The position numbers and the translations under genes were made by a program. Under the pieces are notes generated by a model that had not been told where the DNA came from, made no database searches, and saw nothing but the letters and a program-made list of their open reading frames with translations. Below are positions 45,366 to 55,087 of a stretch of DNA of 64,000 nucleotides, one piece after another. Source of the stretch: Campylobacter gastrosuis (lineage in GTDB: Bacteria; Campylobacterota; Campylobacteria; Campylobacterales; Campylobacteraceae); the NCBI RefSeq assembly GCF_030249845.1, contig NZ_JANURM010000007.1, positions 1 through 64,000 on the forward strand, written 5' to 3'. Position 1 is the first letter of the stretch; each line of letters opens with the position of its first letter.

Positions 45366-45748
45366 TTTATCGCACCCAAAACGCCATTTATAAATCGTGG
45401 GCTGGTGTCGCTTGTAAGCTCTTTTGCAAGCTCGACCGCTTCGTTGATGATGACAGCCCTATCCGTATCGCCAAGGCTAATCTCAAAAATGGCAAGTCTT
45501 AAAATCGCTCTCTCAACCACGCCGACCTTGCTGATATCGCCGTCTTTTAGGTGCGATTTTAAAATTTCATCAATCTCATTTTGCTTAGCCAAAATCTGCC
45601 TAAACGTATCACTCGCCTGAGTTTTTCGCTCATTTCGTATCTTTTTTTCTTCTAAAAACTCACCTATAAACTCATCGCTACTGCTGCCCATTTCGTGTGC
45701 GTAAAGTAGCGAAACTACCGCTTGTCTAGCCTGATGACGAGTAGCCAT
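45362..45748 (-). CDS. nusB: Transcription antitermination protein NusB
   Basis: A 128-residue RNA-binding protein of the NusB-NusE antitermination complex for ribosomal RNA operons. The fold's signatures are present: [19 protein letters not shown] at the N-terminus and [23 protein letters not shown] with the end [12 protein letters not shown]. It is one base from ribH and overlaps pyrF by 4, so the cluster is one operon. Confidence 0.95.
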   Translation of the reverse strand: MATRHQARQAVVSLLYAHEMGSSSDEFIGEFLEEKKIRNERKTQASDTFRQILAKQNEIDEILKSHLKDGDISKVGVVERAILRLAIFEISLGDTDRAVIINEAVELAKELTSDTSPRFINGVLGAIK

Positions 45749-45749
45749 T

Positions 45750-46220
45750 TTACGCCTTTAAGCTTTTATAAAGGCTAAGCATTTCAATGACGCCAGTCAT
45801 CGCCTCAAAGCCCTTGTTGCCGGCTTTTGAGCCAGCTCTTTCAATGGCTTGTTCTATATTATCAACCGTTAAAACACCAAAAGTTACTGGCAGTCCGTAT
45901 TTTAGCGTGATGTTTGCAATGCCCTTTGTGGTTTCAGCTGAAACGTAGTCAAAGTGCGGTGTAGAGCCACGAATCACCGCTCCCACACAGCACACGGCGT
46001 CAAATTTACCGCTCTCAAGCACCTTTTGCAGTGCCATAGGAATTTCAAACGCACCAGGCACCAAAATCAAGCTTAAATTCGCCTCATCTCCGCCGTGGCG
46101 TAAAAACGCATCACGCGCACCCTCAACCAAGCGGTCGGTTATGATATGATTAAACCTAGCGTTTATTATCGCAACTCTCTCATCGCCATTTAAGCGTAGT
46201 TTGCCTTCAATTATTTTCAT
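45750..46220 (-). CDS. ribH: 6,7-dimethyl-8-ribityllumazine synthase
   Basis: Joins ribityl-aminouracil and dihydroxybutanone phosphate in riboflavin synthesis. The 156-residue protein shows [26 protein letters not shown] (with the catalytic His) and [24 protein letters not shown], all typical. Length is normal. It has its own AAAGGAC ribosome site. In other campylobacters kdsA normally lies directly upstream; here a restriction-modification system is between them. Confidence 0.97.
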   Translation of the reverse strand: MKIIEGKLRLNGDERVAIINARFNHIITDRLVEGARDAFLRHGGDEANLSLILVPGAFEIPMALQKVLESGKFDAVCCVGAVIRGSTPHFDYVSAETTKGIANITLKYGLPVTFGVLTVDNIEQAIERAGSKAGNKGFEAMTGVIEMLSLYKSLKA

Positions 46221-46267
46221 TTTTGTCCTTTAAAATTTTCTTGATTTTAGCAAAAAAATTATAAAAG

Positions 46268-46819
46268 TTAAATAGTGATTATGTTTGATTTTTTGTTAAT
46301 ATAAATTAATTTTTGTGTTCGTTTTTGTATTTTGTAAATATATTTTTCCATAAAATCAAAATCAATTTGGTTATTTTTTGTCGGTAAAAATACAATCTCA
46401 TTTTTTATGGCAGTTTGACTTCTTTTTTTGTTGTATGCATAATTTAGTATCTTTATATTTTTATTTAAAATAGAACAAAAATAAAATGCTAATTTTTCAT
46501 TCATTTTAAATTTAGGGCGTAAAATTTCAACATGATCAGAGGCGCTAAAATTTTCTTTTTGATAAAAGCATGTTCCTAAAACTGCACTATCTATCGTTAA
46601 ACAATCTCCAAGCTCTGTAAAAAAGTTGTAATAACCAGCTATACCATTATTTATGGCTTGTGTCGTAATATATGGGAATTTGCCTTTGCCAATTAGTTCT
46701 AATTTAGCTTTTGGCGTGGTTTTGCTACCACTAATATTAAATAAATCACTAACTTTATACTTTTGCCATTTTATATCTATAAAATCCTCATATTCATTAA
46801 AATCAAATTCTACTCTCTC
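46268..46819 (-). pseudogene. Third target-recognition module of the R-M specificity locus, out of frame
   Basis: A frame open from the short GA run at 46813-46819 to the stop at 46268 gives about 183 residues that look like half of a specificity subunit. They include an N-terminal target-recognition part (QKYKVSDLFNI; FPYITTQAINNGIAGYY; TIDSAVLGTCFYQ) and a helical end (QIDFDFMEKYIYKIQKRTQKLI). GIAGYY and LGTCFY recur in the first module (GISGYY, LGTCFY). There is no good start near the front; the first ATG is at 46504. It is one GA unit out of frame with the second module, so it is either decayed or a silent donor. Confidence 0.65.
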
Positions 46820-47332
46820 GATTTTCCAAAAATCTATAATAATTTATGAGTTTTTGCGTGTGGTTTTGTTTAATTTCTTTTATAAAATTTTCCATTAAAG
46901 TAAAATTTGGATTGCCAAAATCATCAATTGGCAACAATATGATATGTTTTTCTAATGTGTTTTGTCTATACTGTTTTCCGTAACCAAAATTAAATTTATC
47001 CTTATTAATAATGGCACTTATAAAATGCATAACATATATACTTATATTATTTTTTGATTTTAATACCAATACGTTATCATCACAACAAAAATCCTTGATA
47101 TGCACAAAGGAATTACAAAACATATCAATCGTAATTGCATTATTGAAAATCTTTTGGTTTTCGTTGCTTATAAATTCTTTTACACCCAAATTCGTTTCAC
47201 CTGCCGTCACAAGCGGATAAGCACCACTTTGACGATTGTTTTTTGTAAGCCTTGAACCTCTTTCGTATTCAAATAAATCAATAAGCTTGAAATTACCCCA
47301 TTTTACATTTAATTTATCAAAAAGACTTTGGG

Positions 47333-47342
<10 letters not shown>
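46803..47342 (-). CDS. Second target-recognition module of the specificity subunit
   Basis: Written from the first ATG, this is 179 residues: target-recognition part (WGNFKLIDLFEYERG, GAYPLVTAGETNLGVKEF) and a conserved helical end (FTLMENFIKEIKQNHTQKLINYY). The open frame continues upstream of the ATG without a stop right to the (GA)25 repeat at 47416-47466. One GA unit fewer (or two more) would fuse it to the first module to give a normal two-domain specificity protein. Its own end LENRESRI sits on a second short GA run. Whether it is made from the ATG alone is unknown. Confidence 0.7.
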
Positions 47343-47958
<616 letters not shown>

Positions 47959-47962
<4 letters not shown>

Positions 47963-49749
47963 ACCTTAATTTTTATTTCATCTTCATCTAAATTTATATC
48001 ACTTCCATACAAAACGCTCTCTAAAATAGTTTTTTCAAACTCCTTTTTATCAATGCCATTTTCAAAAAGCATATAATCAAGCACTACTTTTTTAAAATCC
48101 TGCTCGGTTATCTCAAATTTAGGTTCAGGCATTTTGTATTGCAAACTTTCGTTTGGTTTTATCCACTGGCAGCTTTCATCACCACTTTGTTTATATATCA
48201 CATCCACCCAAAAATCTTCAAGCTCTTGCCATTTGCCTTTTAGGTCGTGGCGACCTTGATTTTTAACGGTTTCTAGTCCGTCTTCTTTTATATAGCAACC
48301 AAAAATTTCCTTATTTCCCTGCGGTTCGTGAGCTTTAAAAATAAAAATAGACGTTTCAGCAGCACCTTTTACCCTAGTAAAGATTTCCTTTGGTAGTTTT
48401 ATAATTTTTAAAAGAGAGTGTTTTTTGAGCCATTTTAAAACTTGTTTTTTACCGACTTCAAGTTTATTACTAGGCAACAAAAACGCACAAATAGCTCCGC
48501 TTTCTACATTATCAAGCACATTTTTTACTATCGGCAAACAACCAAATTTATTCTCATAAGGTGGGTTCATTAAAACTTTTGTTATTTTCTTGCTCTTTAT
48601 CCACTCGCAAGCCGCTTCACTCCTAGCGTCATCGTGAGTTAAATTCGTTTTGCCATCTTTATGGATAAGCATATTAGCACAAGCTAATGCAAAAAGTTCT
48701 TTATCAAATTCTATACCAAAAAGTCTCTCGTTTTGTATCTGTCTTACGGCGTTTTCATTAAAATTTCCGCCGACTTCGTTTATCATATTATTCATAGATT
48801 TTACTAAAAATGCACCACTTCCGCAACACGCATCAAGAACATTGTCTTTGTAATTTACATTTGCAATGCGATACATTAAGCTTGTAATATGGTCGGGAGT
48901 AAAAACTTGCCCAGCTTCACTTTTACCTTTATAACGAGTAAATTCATTAAAGAAAATTCCCATCACATCTTCGCCGTTCCAACTTTCAGCTTTTATATAG
49001 CCAGAAATTGCAATAACATCATCAATAAAACTATCAATAGCCTTTTGATTTTTTGTGTAATTAAAACTTATGAGATTAAATTGCTCTTTTATGATATCCA
49101 GTTTTAAATTTAGAGCCTTTTGTTCGCTGTAAGAATTTTCTAGCGTCTTAATAATTTCGCCTTGTAGTGTAGCAAAATCTCTACCTTTTAGTCCATTTAA
49201 ATTAGCACCCTTTCTATCAGCGACTAAGGCACAAGCTGTAAAAATCATCCTGTGTTTTAGGTTATTTATGCCAAAATTCGTATGTAAATTATCATTAATG
49301 GATTTTGTGCAAGAGTAAATTTTTGGTTTGTCAATGCTACTTTGCGTAAAGAGTTTAAGATAATAGTCTTTGCTAAAAAGCTCGTTGTCTTCGCGATAAA
49401 ATTTATCGTTTTTATATATTATCGCCTCATTACCATTGTATAAAATTCCGACAACTTGATTATATTTTCGTTGGGTTATTTTTATATATTCTTCAAGCTG
49501 TGTTAAATTCGAGTTTAAATTTGAATTTGGTTCGTAAGCCTTGGTTTCTAAAACAATTGCTGTATCGTTTATATCATATGGAAAATACCAACCATCTGGC
49601 TTTTGATTAATACCATCAAAGCCAAGCTGATTAAATGTCGTAATTTGCCCAACCCCACTTCGTGCCTCTTTGGTATCTTCAAATTTTAGCAAAATACCAG
49701 CATGTTGTCTTATTTTATCTTCACTTATCTTTTGCATTCCAAACTGCAT
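47959..49749 (-). CDS. BcgI-like restriction endonuclease/methyltransferase (type IIB/IIG) subunit
   Basis: The 596-residue protein combines a nuclease and a methylase. Its N-terminus has a PD-(D/E)xK-like site: Asp52 in KPDGW and Glu68-x-Lys70 in IVLETK. From about 255 it is an N6-adenine methyltransferase with motif I LDACCGSGAFL (about 305), NPPYE (motif IV, about 395), and a helical N-terminal bundle (FFNEFTRYKGKSEAGQVFTP). This is the layout of BcgI-A (about 640 residues), which works with a separate specificity subunit, here the downstream GA-repeat gene. It sits 5 bases after kdsA and its start reuses the same transcript. Whether it cuts on both sides of the site, as BcgI does, is not known. 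Confidence 0.82.
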
Positions 49750-49754
49750 AATTT

Positions 49755-50555
49755 TTACCCTAAAATCTCTTGTATTTTCATCGTCTGCTCTACAACCTTA
49801 TCAAGCTCGTCTAAGCTTAGCATATTTGGTCCGTCGCATAGTGCTTCGCACGGATTTATGTGCGTTTCGTAAAAAAATCCATCCACGCCTACACTGGCCG
49901 CCGCACGTGCTAAATACGGCACAAATTTAGCGTCCCCACCGCTCTTTTCGCCAAGCGCGCTAGGCATTTGCACCGAGTGCGTGGCATCAAAAATCACCGG
50001 CGCAAATTCACGCATAAGCACGAGATTTCGCATATCCACGACAAGGTTGCCGTATCCAAAGCTATTACCGCGCTCCGTTAGCCACACGCCGTTTTCGCGC
50101 GCCGCTTCGTATCCATCGGCTAAAATTCCGCGCGTTTCAAGCACTTTTTTGACGCTATGCTTCATCGCACTAGCCGCTAAAAACTGCCCTTTTTTGATAT
50201 TTACGACCGCGCTCGTTTTTGCAGCGGCTACTAGCAAATCAGTCTGGCGACACAAAAACGCTGGAATTTGAAGCACGTCAGCCACCTGTGAGACCGGCTC
50301 CGCCTGATAGCTCTCGTGAATATCGGTTAAAATTTTAAAGCCAAATTTCTCTTTCACACGAGCTAAAATTTCACAACCCTTTTCAAGTCCCGGGCCACGA
50401 AACGAACTAATGCTCGTGCGATTTGCCTTATCAAAACTTGACTTAAAATAAAAATCTATTCGCTTATTATCATTAAATTTCGCCAAACGCTCAGCGACTG
50501 CCATCACAAGCTCTTCGCTCTCAATCACACACGGCCCTGCTATTAAAATCATCAC
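49755..50555 (-). CDS. kdsA: 2-dehydro-3-deoxyphosphooctonate aldolase (KDO-8-phosphate synthase)
   Basis: Makes KDO-8-phosphate for the lipopolysaccharide inner core. The 266-residue protein has IAGPCVIES (metal and PEP site), [38 protein letters not shown] and DATHSVQMP, all diagnostic. It overlaps the EamA transporter gene by 4 bases (upstream). The following R-M gene begins 5 bases after its stop. Confidence 0.97.
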   Translation of the reverse strand: MMILIAGPCVIESEELVMAVAERLAKFNDNKRIDFYFKSSFDKANRTSISSFRGPGLEKGCEILARVKEKFGFKILTDIHESYQAEPVSQVADVLQIPAFLCRQTDLLVAAAKTSAVVNIKKGQFLAASAMKHSVKKVLETRGILADGYEAARENGVWLTERGNSFGYGNLVVDMRNLVLMREFAPVIFDATHSVQMPSALGEKSGGDAKFVPYLARAAASVGVDGFFYETHINPCEALCDGPNMLSLDELDKVVEQTMKIQEILG

Positions 50556-51442
50556 TTCTCCCTTACTACGATAATACCGCTAAAAATGACTAGCATTATA
50601 CCAAAAAATGCGACGTGATTTGGCAGAGCGTCGCCTAAAAAAAATCCGATAAAAATGGTAAAAACCACATCAAGATAGCTCACGGCTGCGACCACGCCAG
50701 CCTTTGGACTTGCGGCGTAAGCCTTTGTTAAATACACTTGAAAAATTAGTCCAGCAACGCCCATTAAAAGGATTAAAATGCAGTTTTTAAGACTTGGTAT
50801 AACAAATGGCGAGAGTAAAAAGTCAAGCGGTTCATAGCTAAAATTTTCAGCCAAAGCCATAAAAACAAGCGGCAAAGCCGACCCCCACGCCATAAAAGAT
50901 AGGACAATCGTTCTAGTATCATAACTTCGTTTTAGCTCTTTTACGCTCGTGTAAGCAAGTGCTGCTCCAACACCGCTAAAAAGTCCTAACCAGTCGGATT
51001 TTGATATGCCTAAATTTGGTTGAATAACAAACAAAATTCCCACAAATCCTAAAAAAATCGCACCCCAGCCTTTAAGACTTAGTCGCTCTTTAAAGACAAT
51101 TGCAGCAATAATTGCCGTAAAAATCGGACTGGTTTTTGAAAATGTAAAAGCTGCACCTAAATTTATGTGAGCGATATTGTAAAAAAATGCAAAAAGTGCC
51201 ATAGTGCCGATAAATCCGCGAAACATCAAAAGCCAAAAGTGTCCGCCCTTTTGTTTTAATGGGCTTTTAAAAATCGCATAAATAATTATAAAAAGTCCAA
51301 CAACATTTCTAAAAAATACCACTTCAATACTTGGTAAATCAGCACTTAAAATTTTCGCAAACGCCCCAGTAGTCGCAAACAAAACAGAAGCAATAATCAT
51401 ATAATAAACGCCTAAATTTCTGGCGATTAATCTAGCAAACAA
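50552..51442 (-). CDS. EamA-family (DMT) transporter
   Basis: A 296-residue inner membrane protein with ten helices in two repeated halves of five. Each half has the EamA pattern, with conserved [10 protein letters not shown] and [22 protein letters not shown]. The family exports metabolites such as amino acids, but the substrate cannot be inferred. It overlaps kdsA by 4 bases, so expression is coupled with lipopolysaccharide synthesis, and its transcript starts in the short space before der (divergent). Confidence 0.85.
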   Translation of the reverse strand: MFARLIARNLGVYYMIIASVLFATTGAFAKILSADLPSIEVVFFRNVVGLFIIIYAIFKSPLKQKGGHFWLLMFRGFIGTMALFAFFYNIAHINLGAAFTFSKTSPIFTAIIAAIVFKERLSLKGWGAIFLGFVGILFVIQPNLGISKSDWLGLFSGVGAALAYTSVKELKRSYDTRTIVLSFMAWGSALPLVFMALAENFSYEPLDFLLSPFVIPSLKNCILILLMGVAGLIFQVYLTKAYAASPKAGVVAAVSYLDVVFTIFIGFFLGDALPNHVAFFGIMLVIFSGIIVVREK

Positions 51443-51537
51443 TCTAATCCTTTAAAATTTTAAACTCACATTTTAATAAATTTTGGCTTAAATTAATGAA
51501 AAAATAACTATAATATCGCCCAAAATAAGGACAAAAC

Positions 51538-52914
51538 GTGCAAAAGATAATTTTAGTAGGCAAACCAAATGTCGGCAAAAGCTCGCTTTTTAACCGCTTG
51601 GCAAAACAGCGAATAGCAATCACCTCAGATACGGCTGGCACGACAAGAGATACAAACAAAGCCGTGGTTGAAATTTACGGCAAAAGTTGCATAATCGTTG
51701 ATAGTGGCGGACTTGATGATAGCTCAGAGCTTTTTAAAAATGTCAAAAAAAAGACACTAAACGAGGCTAAAAATTCAGACGCCATAATCTATATGGTAGA
51801 TGGCAAGCTAATGCCAGATGATGAGGATAAAGCCCTATTTTACGAGCTTAGCGGACTAAATCTGCCAATAGCACTCGTGATAAATAAGGTTGATAGCAAA
51901 AAAGATGAGGCTAGGTCGTGGGAGTTTATTAGCTTTGGGGCAAAAGATGTTTTTAATATCTCTGTAAGCCACAATGTCGGCATTGACGAGCTAAATGAGT
52001 GGATAGAAAAACAGCTAAAAGATGAGATAAAAGCCGATTTAAGCGATGATTTTGACGATTTTTTAGATGAGTATGATGATAACGGCGAAATTAGCGTTGA
52101 AAATTTCAAAGATAAAAACATAAAAGTAGGCATAATCGGACGCGTTAATGTCGGCAAAAGCAGCCTTTTAAATGCCCTTGTAAAAGACAGCCGTGCCGTT
52201 GTTAGCGATATTGCAGGCACGACAATTGACCCAGTAAATGAAATTTACGAGCAAGGGGGCAGGATTTATGAGTTTGTTGATACGGCTGGGATTAGGCGTC
52301 GTGGTAAGATTGAAGGCATTGAAAAATACGCCCTAAACCGCACCGAGAAAATTTTAGAACAAGCAGATATCGCCCTACTTGTGCTTGACGCTAGCGAGCC
52401 TTTAAGCGAGCTTGATGAGCGTATCGCTGGGGTGGCTTCTAAATTTGAGCTAGGCATAATCATCGTTTTAAACAAATGGGATAAGAGCCAGATAGAGTTT
52501 GACACGCTTTGTAAGGATATAAAAGACCGCTTTAAATTCCTAGCCTACGCACCAATCATTAGCATTTCGGCACTTGGCGGTAAAAGAGTGCATAAACTTT
52601 ATGATTTGATAAACGAAATTTATGAAAATTTCACGCAAAAATTGCAAACTTCAAAACTAAACGAAGTCATCACAGAAGCGACCAAAACGCACCCACTGCC
52701 ACACGATAAGGGCAAAAGCGTGAAAATTTACTACGCCGTGCAGTTTGGCTATGCACCGCCAAAAATAGCTCTGATTATGAATCGCCCAAAGGCGTTGCAT
52801 TTTAGCTACAAACGCTATCTTGCAAATAAGCTAAGGGCTAGTTTTAAACTTAGTGGCGTGCCAATTATTTTTATACCAAAAAAACGTGGGGAGGTTAGCG
52901 ATGAAGAGCAGTGA
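51538..52914 (+). CDS. der: Ribosome-associated GTPase Der (EngA)
   Basis: Der helps mature the 50S ribosomal subunit. The 458-residue protein has two tandem GTPase domains: [11 protein letters not shown] at residue 7 (first P-loop) and [11 protein letters not shown] at about 200 (second), each with DTAG/DSGG and NKxD motifs (INKVD, LNKWD). A KH-like domain fills the C-terminal 80 residues. An acidic linker (residues about 160-185) separates the two G domains. The start is GTG, chosen for an AAGGACA site and family similarity. It overlaps aroK by 14 bases. Confidence 0.97.
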   Translation: MQKIILVGKPNVGKSSLFNRLAKQRIAITSDTAGTTRDTNKAVVEIYGKSCIIVDSGGLDDSSELFKNVKKKTLNEAKNSDAIIYMVDGKLMPDDEDKALFYELSGLNLPIALVINKVDSKKDEARSWEFISFGAKDVFNISVSHNVGIDELNEWIEKQLKDEIKADLSDDFDDFLDEYDDNGEISVENFKDKNIKVGIIGRVNVGKSSLLNALVKDSRAVVSDIAGTTIDPVNEIYEQGGRIYEFVDTAGIRRRGKIEGIEKYALNRTEKILEQADIALLVLDASEPLSELDERIAGVASKFELGIIIVLNKWDKSQIEFDTLCKDIKDRFKFLAYAPIISISALGGKRVHKLYDLINEIYENFTQKLQTSKLNEVITEATKTHPLPHDKGKSVKIYYAVQFGYAPPKIALIMNRPKALHFSYKRYLANKLRASFKLSGVPIIFIPKKRGEVSDEEQ

Positions 52915-53419
52915 AAATTTAGTTTTAATCGGCTTTATGGGCGTTGGCAAGGGTGCCACGGCTAGGGCGTTATCAAAGCTAATTGGCAGGTTTAATCTTG
53001 ACTGCGATGACTTAATCCAAAGCAAAGAGAATCAAAAAATAACCGAAATTTTTGCTACAAAGGGCGAGGCGTATTTTAGGGAGCTTGAACGGGATTTGGC
53101 AAAATTTCTAGCCAAAAATGTAAAAAACACCATAATCTCAACTGGTGGCGGATTTGTCAATGTCAAAGGGCTAGGCAAAATCGGCAAAATCATCTATTTA
53201 AAATCAAGCTTTGAAGCGATTATACAAAAGATGCAAAAAAGCCAAAACAGCGAGAAAAAATTTGCCAAACGACCGCTTTTGCAAAACCTTGATAAGGCAA
53301 AGGAGCTTTTTAATTTGCGTGAGAAAATTTACGCAAAAAAGGCTGATTTTATCATAGAAGTAGAGAATAAAACGCCAAAACAGATAGCAAAAGAGATACG
53401 AAAAATCGTAAAAATTTAG
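52901..53419 (+). CDS. aroK: Shikimate kinase
   Basis: Phosphorylates shikimate in aromatic amino acid synthesis. The 172-residue protein is read from the ATG at 52901, which has GGGGAGG upstream; the frame is open 16 codons more but those lie inside der. Motifs: P-loop [14 protein letters not shown] (residues about 12-25), DCDDLI (shikimate binding), STGGGFV and RPLL. The P-loop ends GKG where most shikimate kinases have GKS/GKT, a form like adenylate kinase. It overlaps the der end. Confidence 0.9.
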   Translation: MKSSENLVLIGFMGVGKGATARALSKLIGRFNLDCDDLIQSKENQKITEIFATKGEAYFRELERDLAKFLAKNVKNTIISTGGGFVNVKGLGKIGKIIYLKSSFEAIIQKMQKSQNSEKKFAKRPLLQNLDKAKELFNLREKIYAKKADFIIEVENKTPKQIAKEIRKIVKI

Positions 53420-53753
53420 CAAAGTTTTTAGCTGATTTTAATGCTTTCGTAAAAAATAAGCAAGGCTAACCAAATAGGTTTAAAAGCGAAATTTAAAAAC
53501 GTAAATTTAAAAAAGTCTTGGCTTATATCTTTAAGCTAGGCTAGGCGACCGAGTATTTTACAAGGGAGTTGCCGTGTTGGCAATGACGCTTTTAAAGATA
53601 AAATGTGAATTTTAAAAAATGGCGAAGTATTTTTAGATGATTTTTATGCTTTGAAGTAAAAATAAGCAAGGCTAGCCAGATAGGTTTAAAAGCGAAATTT
53701 TTACGAAATCATTAAAAAGCACTAAAAAGACGAAGCCAAAAAAGGAGAAAATT
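53420..53753. repeat. Gene-free region with a direct-repeat pair between aroK and trpS
   Basis: Two direct repeats of about 70 bases (53431-53502 and 53637-53705) share AATAAGCAAGGCTA, then TAGGTTTAAAAGCGAAATTT; the cores differ at only two bases over 42. Between them is TTGCC/GGCAA (53569-53583) and CTAGGCTAGGCGACCGAGTA. The remainder is AT-rich and includes no gene. The short string GCGACCGAGT recurs near 35512, and CTAGGCGA near 57856 and 58128, hinting at a family of intergenic elements. Confidence 0.75.
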
Positions 53754-54716
53754 TTGAGAACTTTAACCGGTCTTCAACCAAGTGGCAAACTACACATCGG
53801 CAACTACTTTGGAAGCATAAAACAGATGATAAAGGCACAAGATAGCGAAGATATGTTTATATTCATCGCAAACTATCACGCTATGACTTCGGTTGCGGAC
53901 GCTAAAATTTTAAGGGCAAACACACTTGAAGCAGCAGCTGCGTTTTTAGCACTCGGCGTCAATCCTGATAGAGCGACATTTTGGGTGCAAAGCGACATAA
54001 AAGAGGTCTTAGAGCTTTACTGGGTGCTAAGCCAATACACGCCAATGGGACTTTTAGAGCGCGCTCATAGCTACAAGGACAAGGTCGCAAAGGGCATAAG
54101 CGCAAATCACGGACTTTTTAGCTATCCAGTTTTAATGGCAGCTGACATTTTGCTATTTGGCGCAGACGTCGTGCCAGTGGGCAAAGATCAAATCCAGCAC
54201 GTTGAGATCGCTCGTGATATAGCGCTTAAATTTAACAACGAACACGGCGAGATTTTAAAACTACCTGAGTTTAGAGTTGATGAAAATGTCGCTGTCGTGC
54301 CTGGCACCGACGGGGCAAAAATGAGTAAAAGCTATGGCAATACGATTGAAATTTTTAACGACCAAAAAGGCTTAAAAAAGCAAATCGGCTCAATAGTAAC
54401 GACATCAGAACCGCTTGAAGCACCAAAGCAATGGCAAACTTGCAACGTCTATAACATCGCAAAGCTATTTTTAGATGAGAGCGGACAAAATGCACTAAAA
54501 GCACGTTACGAGCGTGGTGGCGAGGGACACGGACACTTTAAAATGTATCTAAATGAGCTTATTTGGGAGTATTTTAAAGATGCGCGCGAGAAATTTGAGT
54601 ATTACAAAAATCACAGCGATGAAGTGGAGCAAATTTTAAGCCAAGGCGCAAAAAAGGCAAAAGCCATTGCTACACCGATAATAGACAAAGTGCGACAAGC
54701 CGTTGGGGTGTATTAA
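53754..54716 (+). CDS. trpS: Tryptophanyl-tRNA synthetase
   Basis: Charges tRNA-Trp. The 320-residue protein has the class I signatures HIGNYFGSIKQ (residues about 15-25) and KMSKSYGN (about 190), plus the TrpRS FIANYHAMTS segment. Length is normal. The start is TTG with AAAGGAGA 5 bases upstream, and MRTLTGLQPSGKLHIGN is the usual family start. It ends over the last bases of a convergent small gene (4-base overlap). Confidence 0.96.
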   Translation: MRTLTGLQPSGKLHIGNYFGSIKQMIKAQDSEDMFIFIANYHAMTSVADAKILRANTLEAAAAFLALGVNPDRATFWVQSDIKEVLELYWVLSQYTPMGLLERAHSYKDKVAKGISANHGLFSYPVLMAADILLFGADVVPVGKDQIQHVEIARDIALKFNNEHGEILKLPEFRVDENVAVVPGTDGAKMSKSYGNTIEIFNDQKGLKKQIGSIVTTSEPLEAPKQWQTCNVYNIAKLFLDESGQNALKARYERGGEGHGHFKMYLNELIWEYFKDAREKFEYYKNHSDEVEQILSQGAKKAKAIATPIIDKVRQAVGVY

Positions 54717-55051
54717 AACACCTCATATTTTGTGTCGTTTGTGCGTTTTGTGCGTTTAAAAAGCTCGTTTAGTGGCTCTTTTTGCAGGGTGATTGCCTTT
54801 GCGGTATTTAAAAATTCGCTAAATTCTATCTCGCTTAAATCTTTTGTGCCGTTTTTTTGCAAAAATTCACGCAAAATTTCAAAGCCGTCAAGGCCAAATT
54901 TCAGGCTGTTATTTGTCGCCATTATTTGAGTTAGAGCGTCATCGCAAAAGCGAAAAACGCTCATTAAAAAGCCACGAACACTAAGGTTGTCGCTTGGGTC
55001 ATCTAAGAAATTCTCTAAAACATCTAAATTTTTAGCAAGCATTCGCTCCAT
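54713..55051 (-). CDS. Hypothetical small helical protein
   Basis: A 112-residue protein rich in Leu, Phe, Asn and Lys, predicted all-helical, with no signal peptide or recognised domain. Convergent with trpS (4-base overlap) and 37 bases from the end of the TorA-like gene, with which it runs in the same direction. An AAAAGGAT ribosome site precedes the ATG. Nothing more can be said of its function. Confidence 0.5.
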   Translation of the reverse strand: MERMLAKNLDVLENFLDDPSDNLSVRGFLMSVFRFCDDALTQIMATNNSLKFGLDGFEILREFLQKNGTKDLSEIEFSEFLNTAKAITLQKEPLNELFKRTKRTNDTKYEVF

Positions 55052-55087
55052 TTTCTATCCTTTTAAAATGGAGCATTTTAGCAAAAT

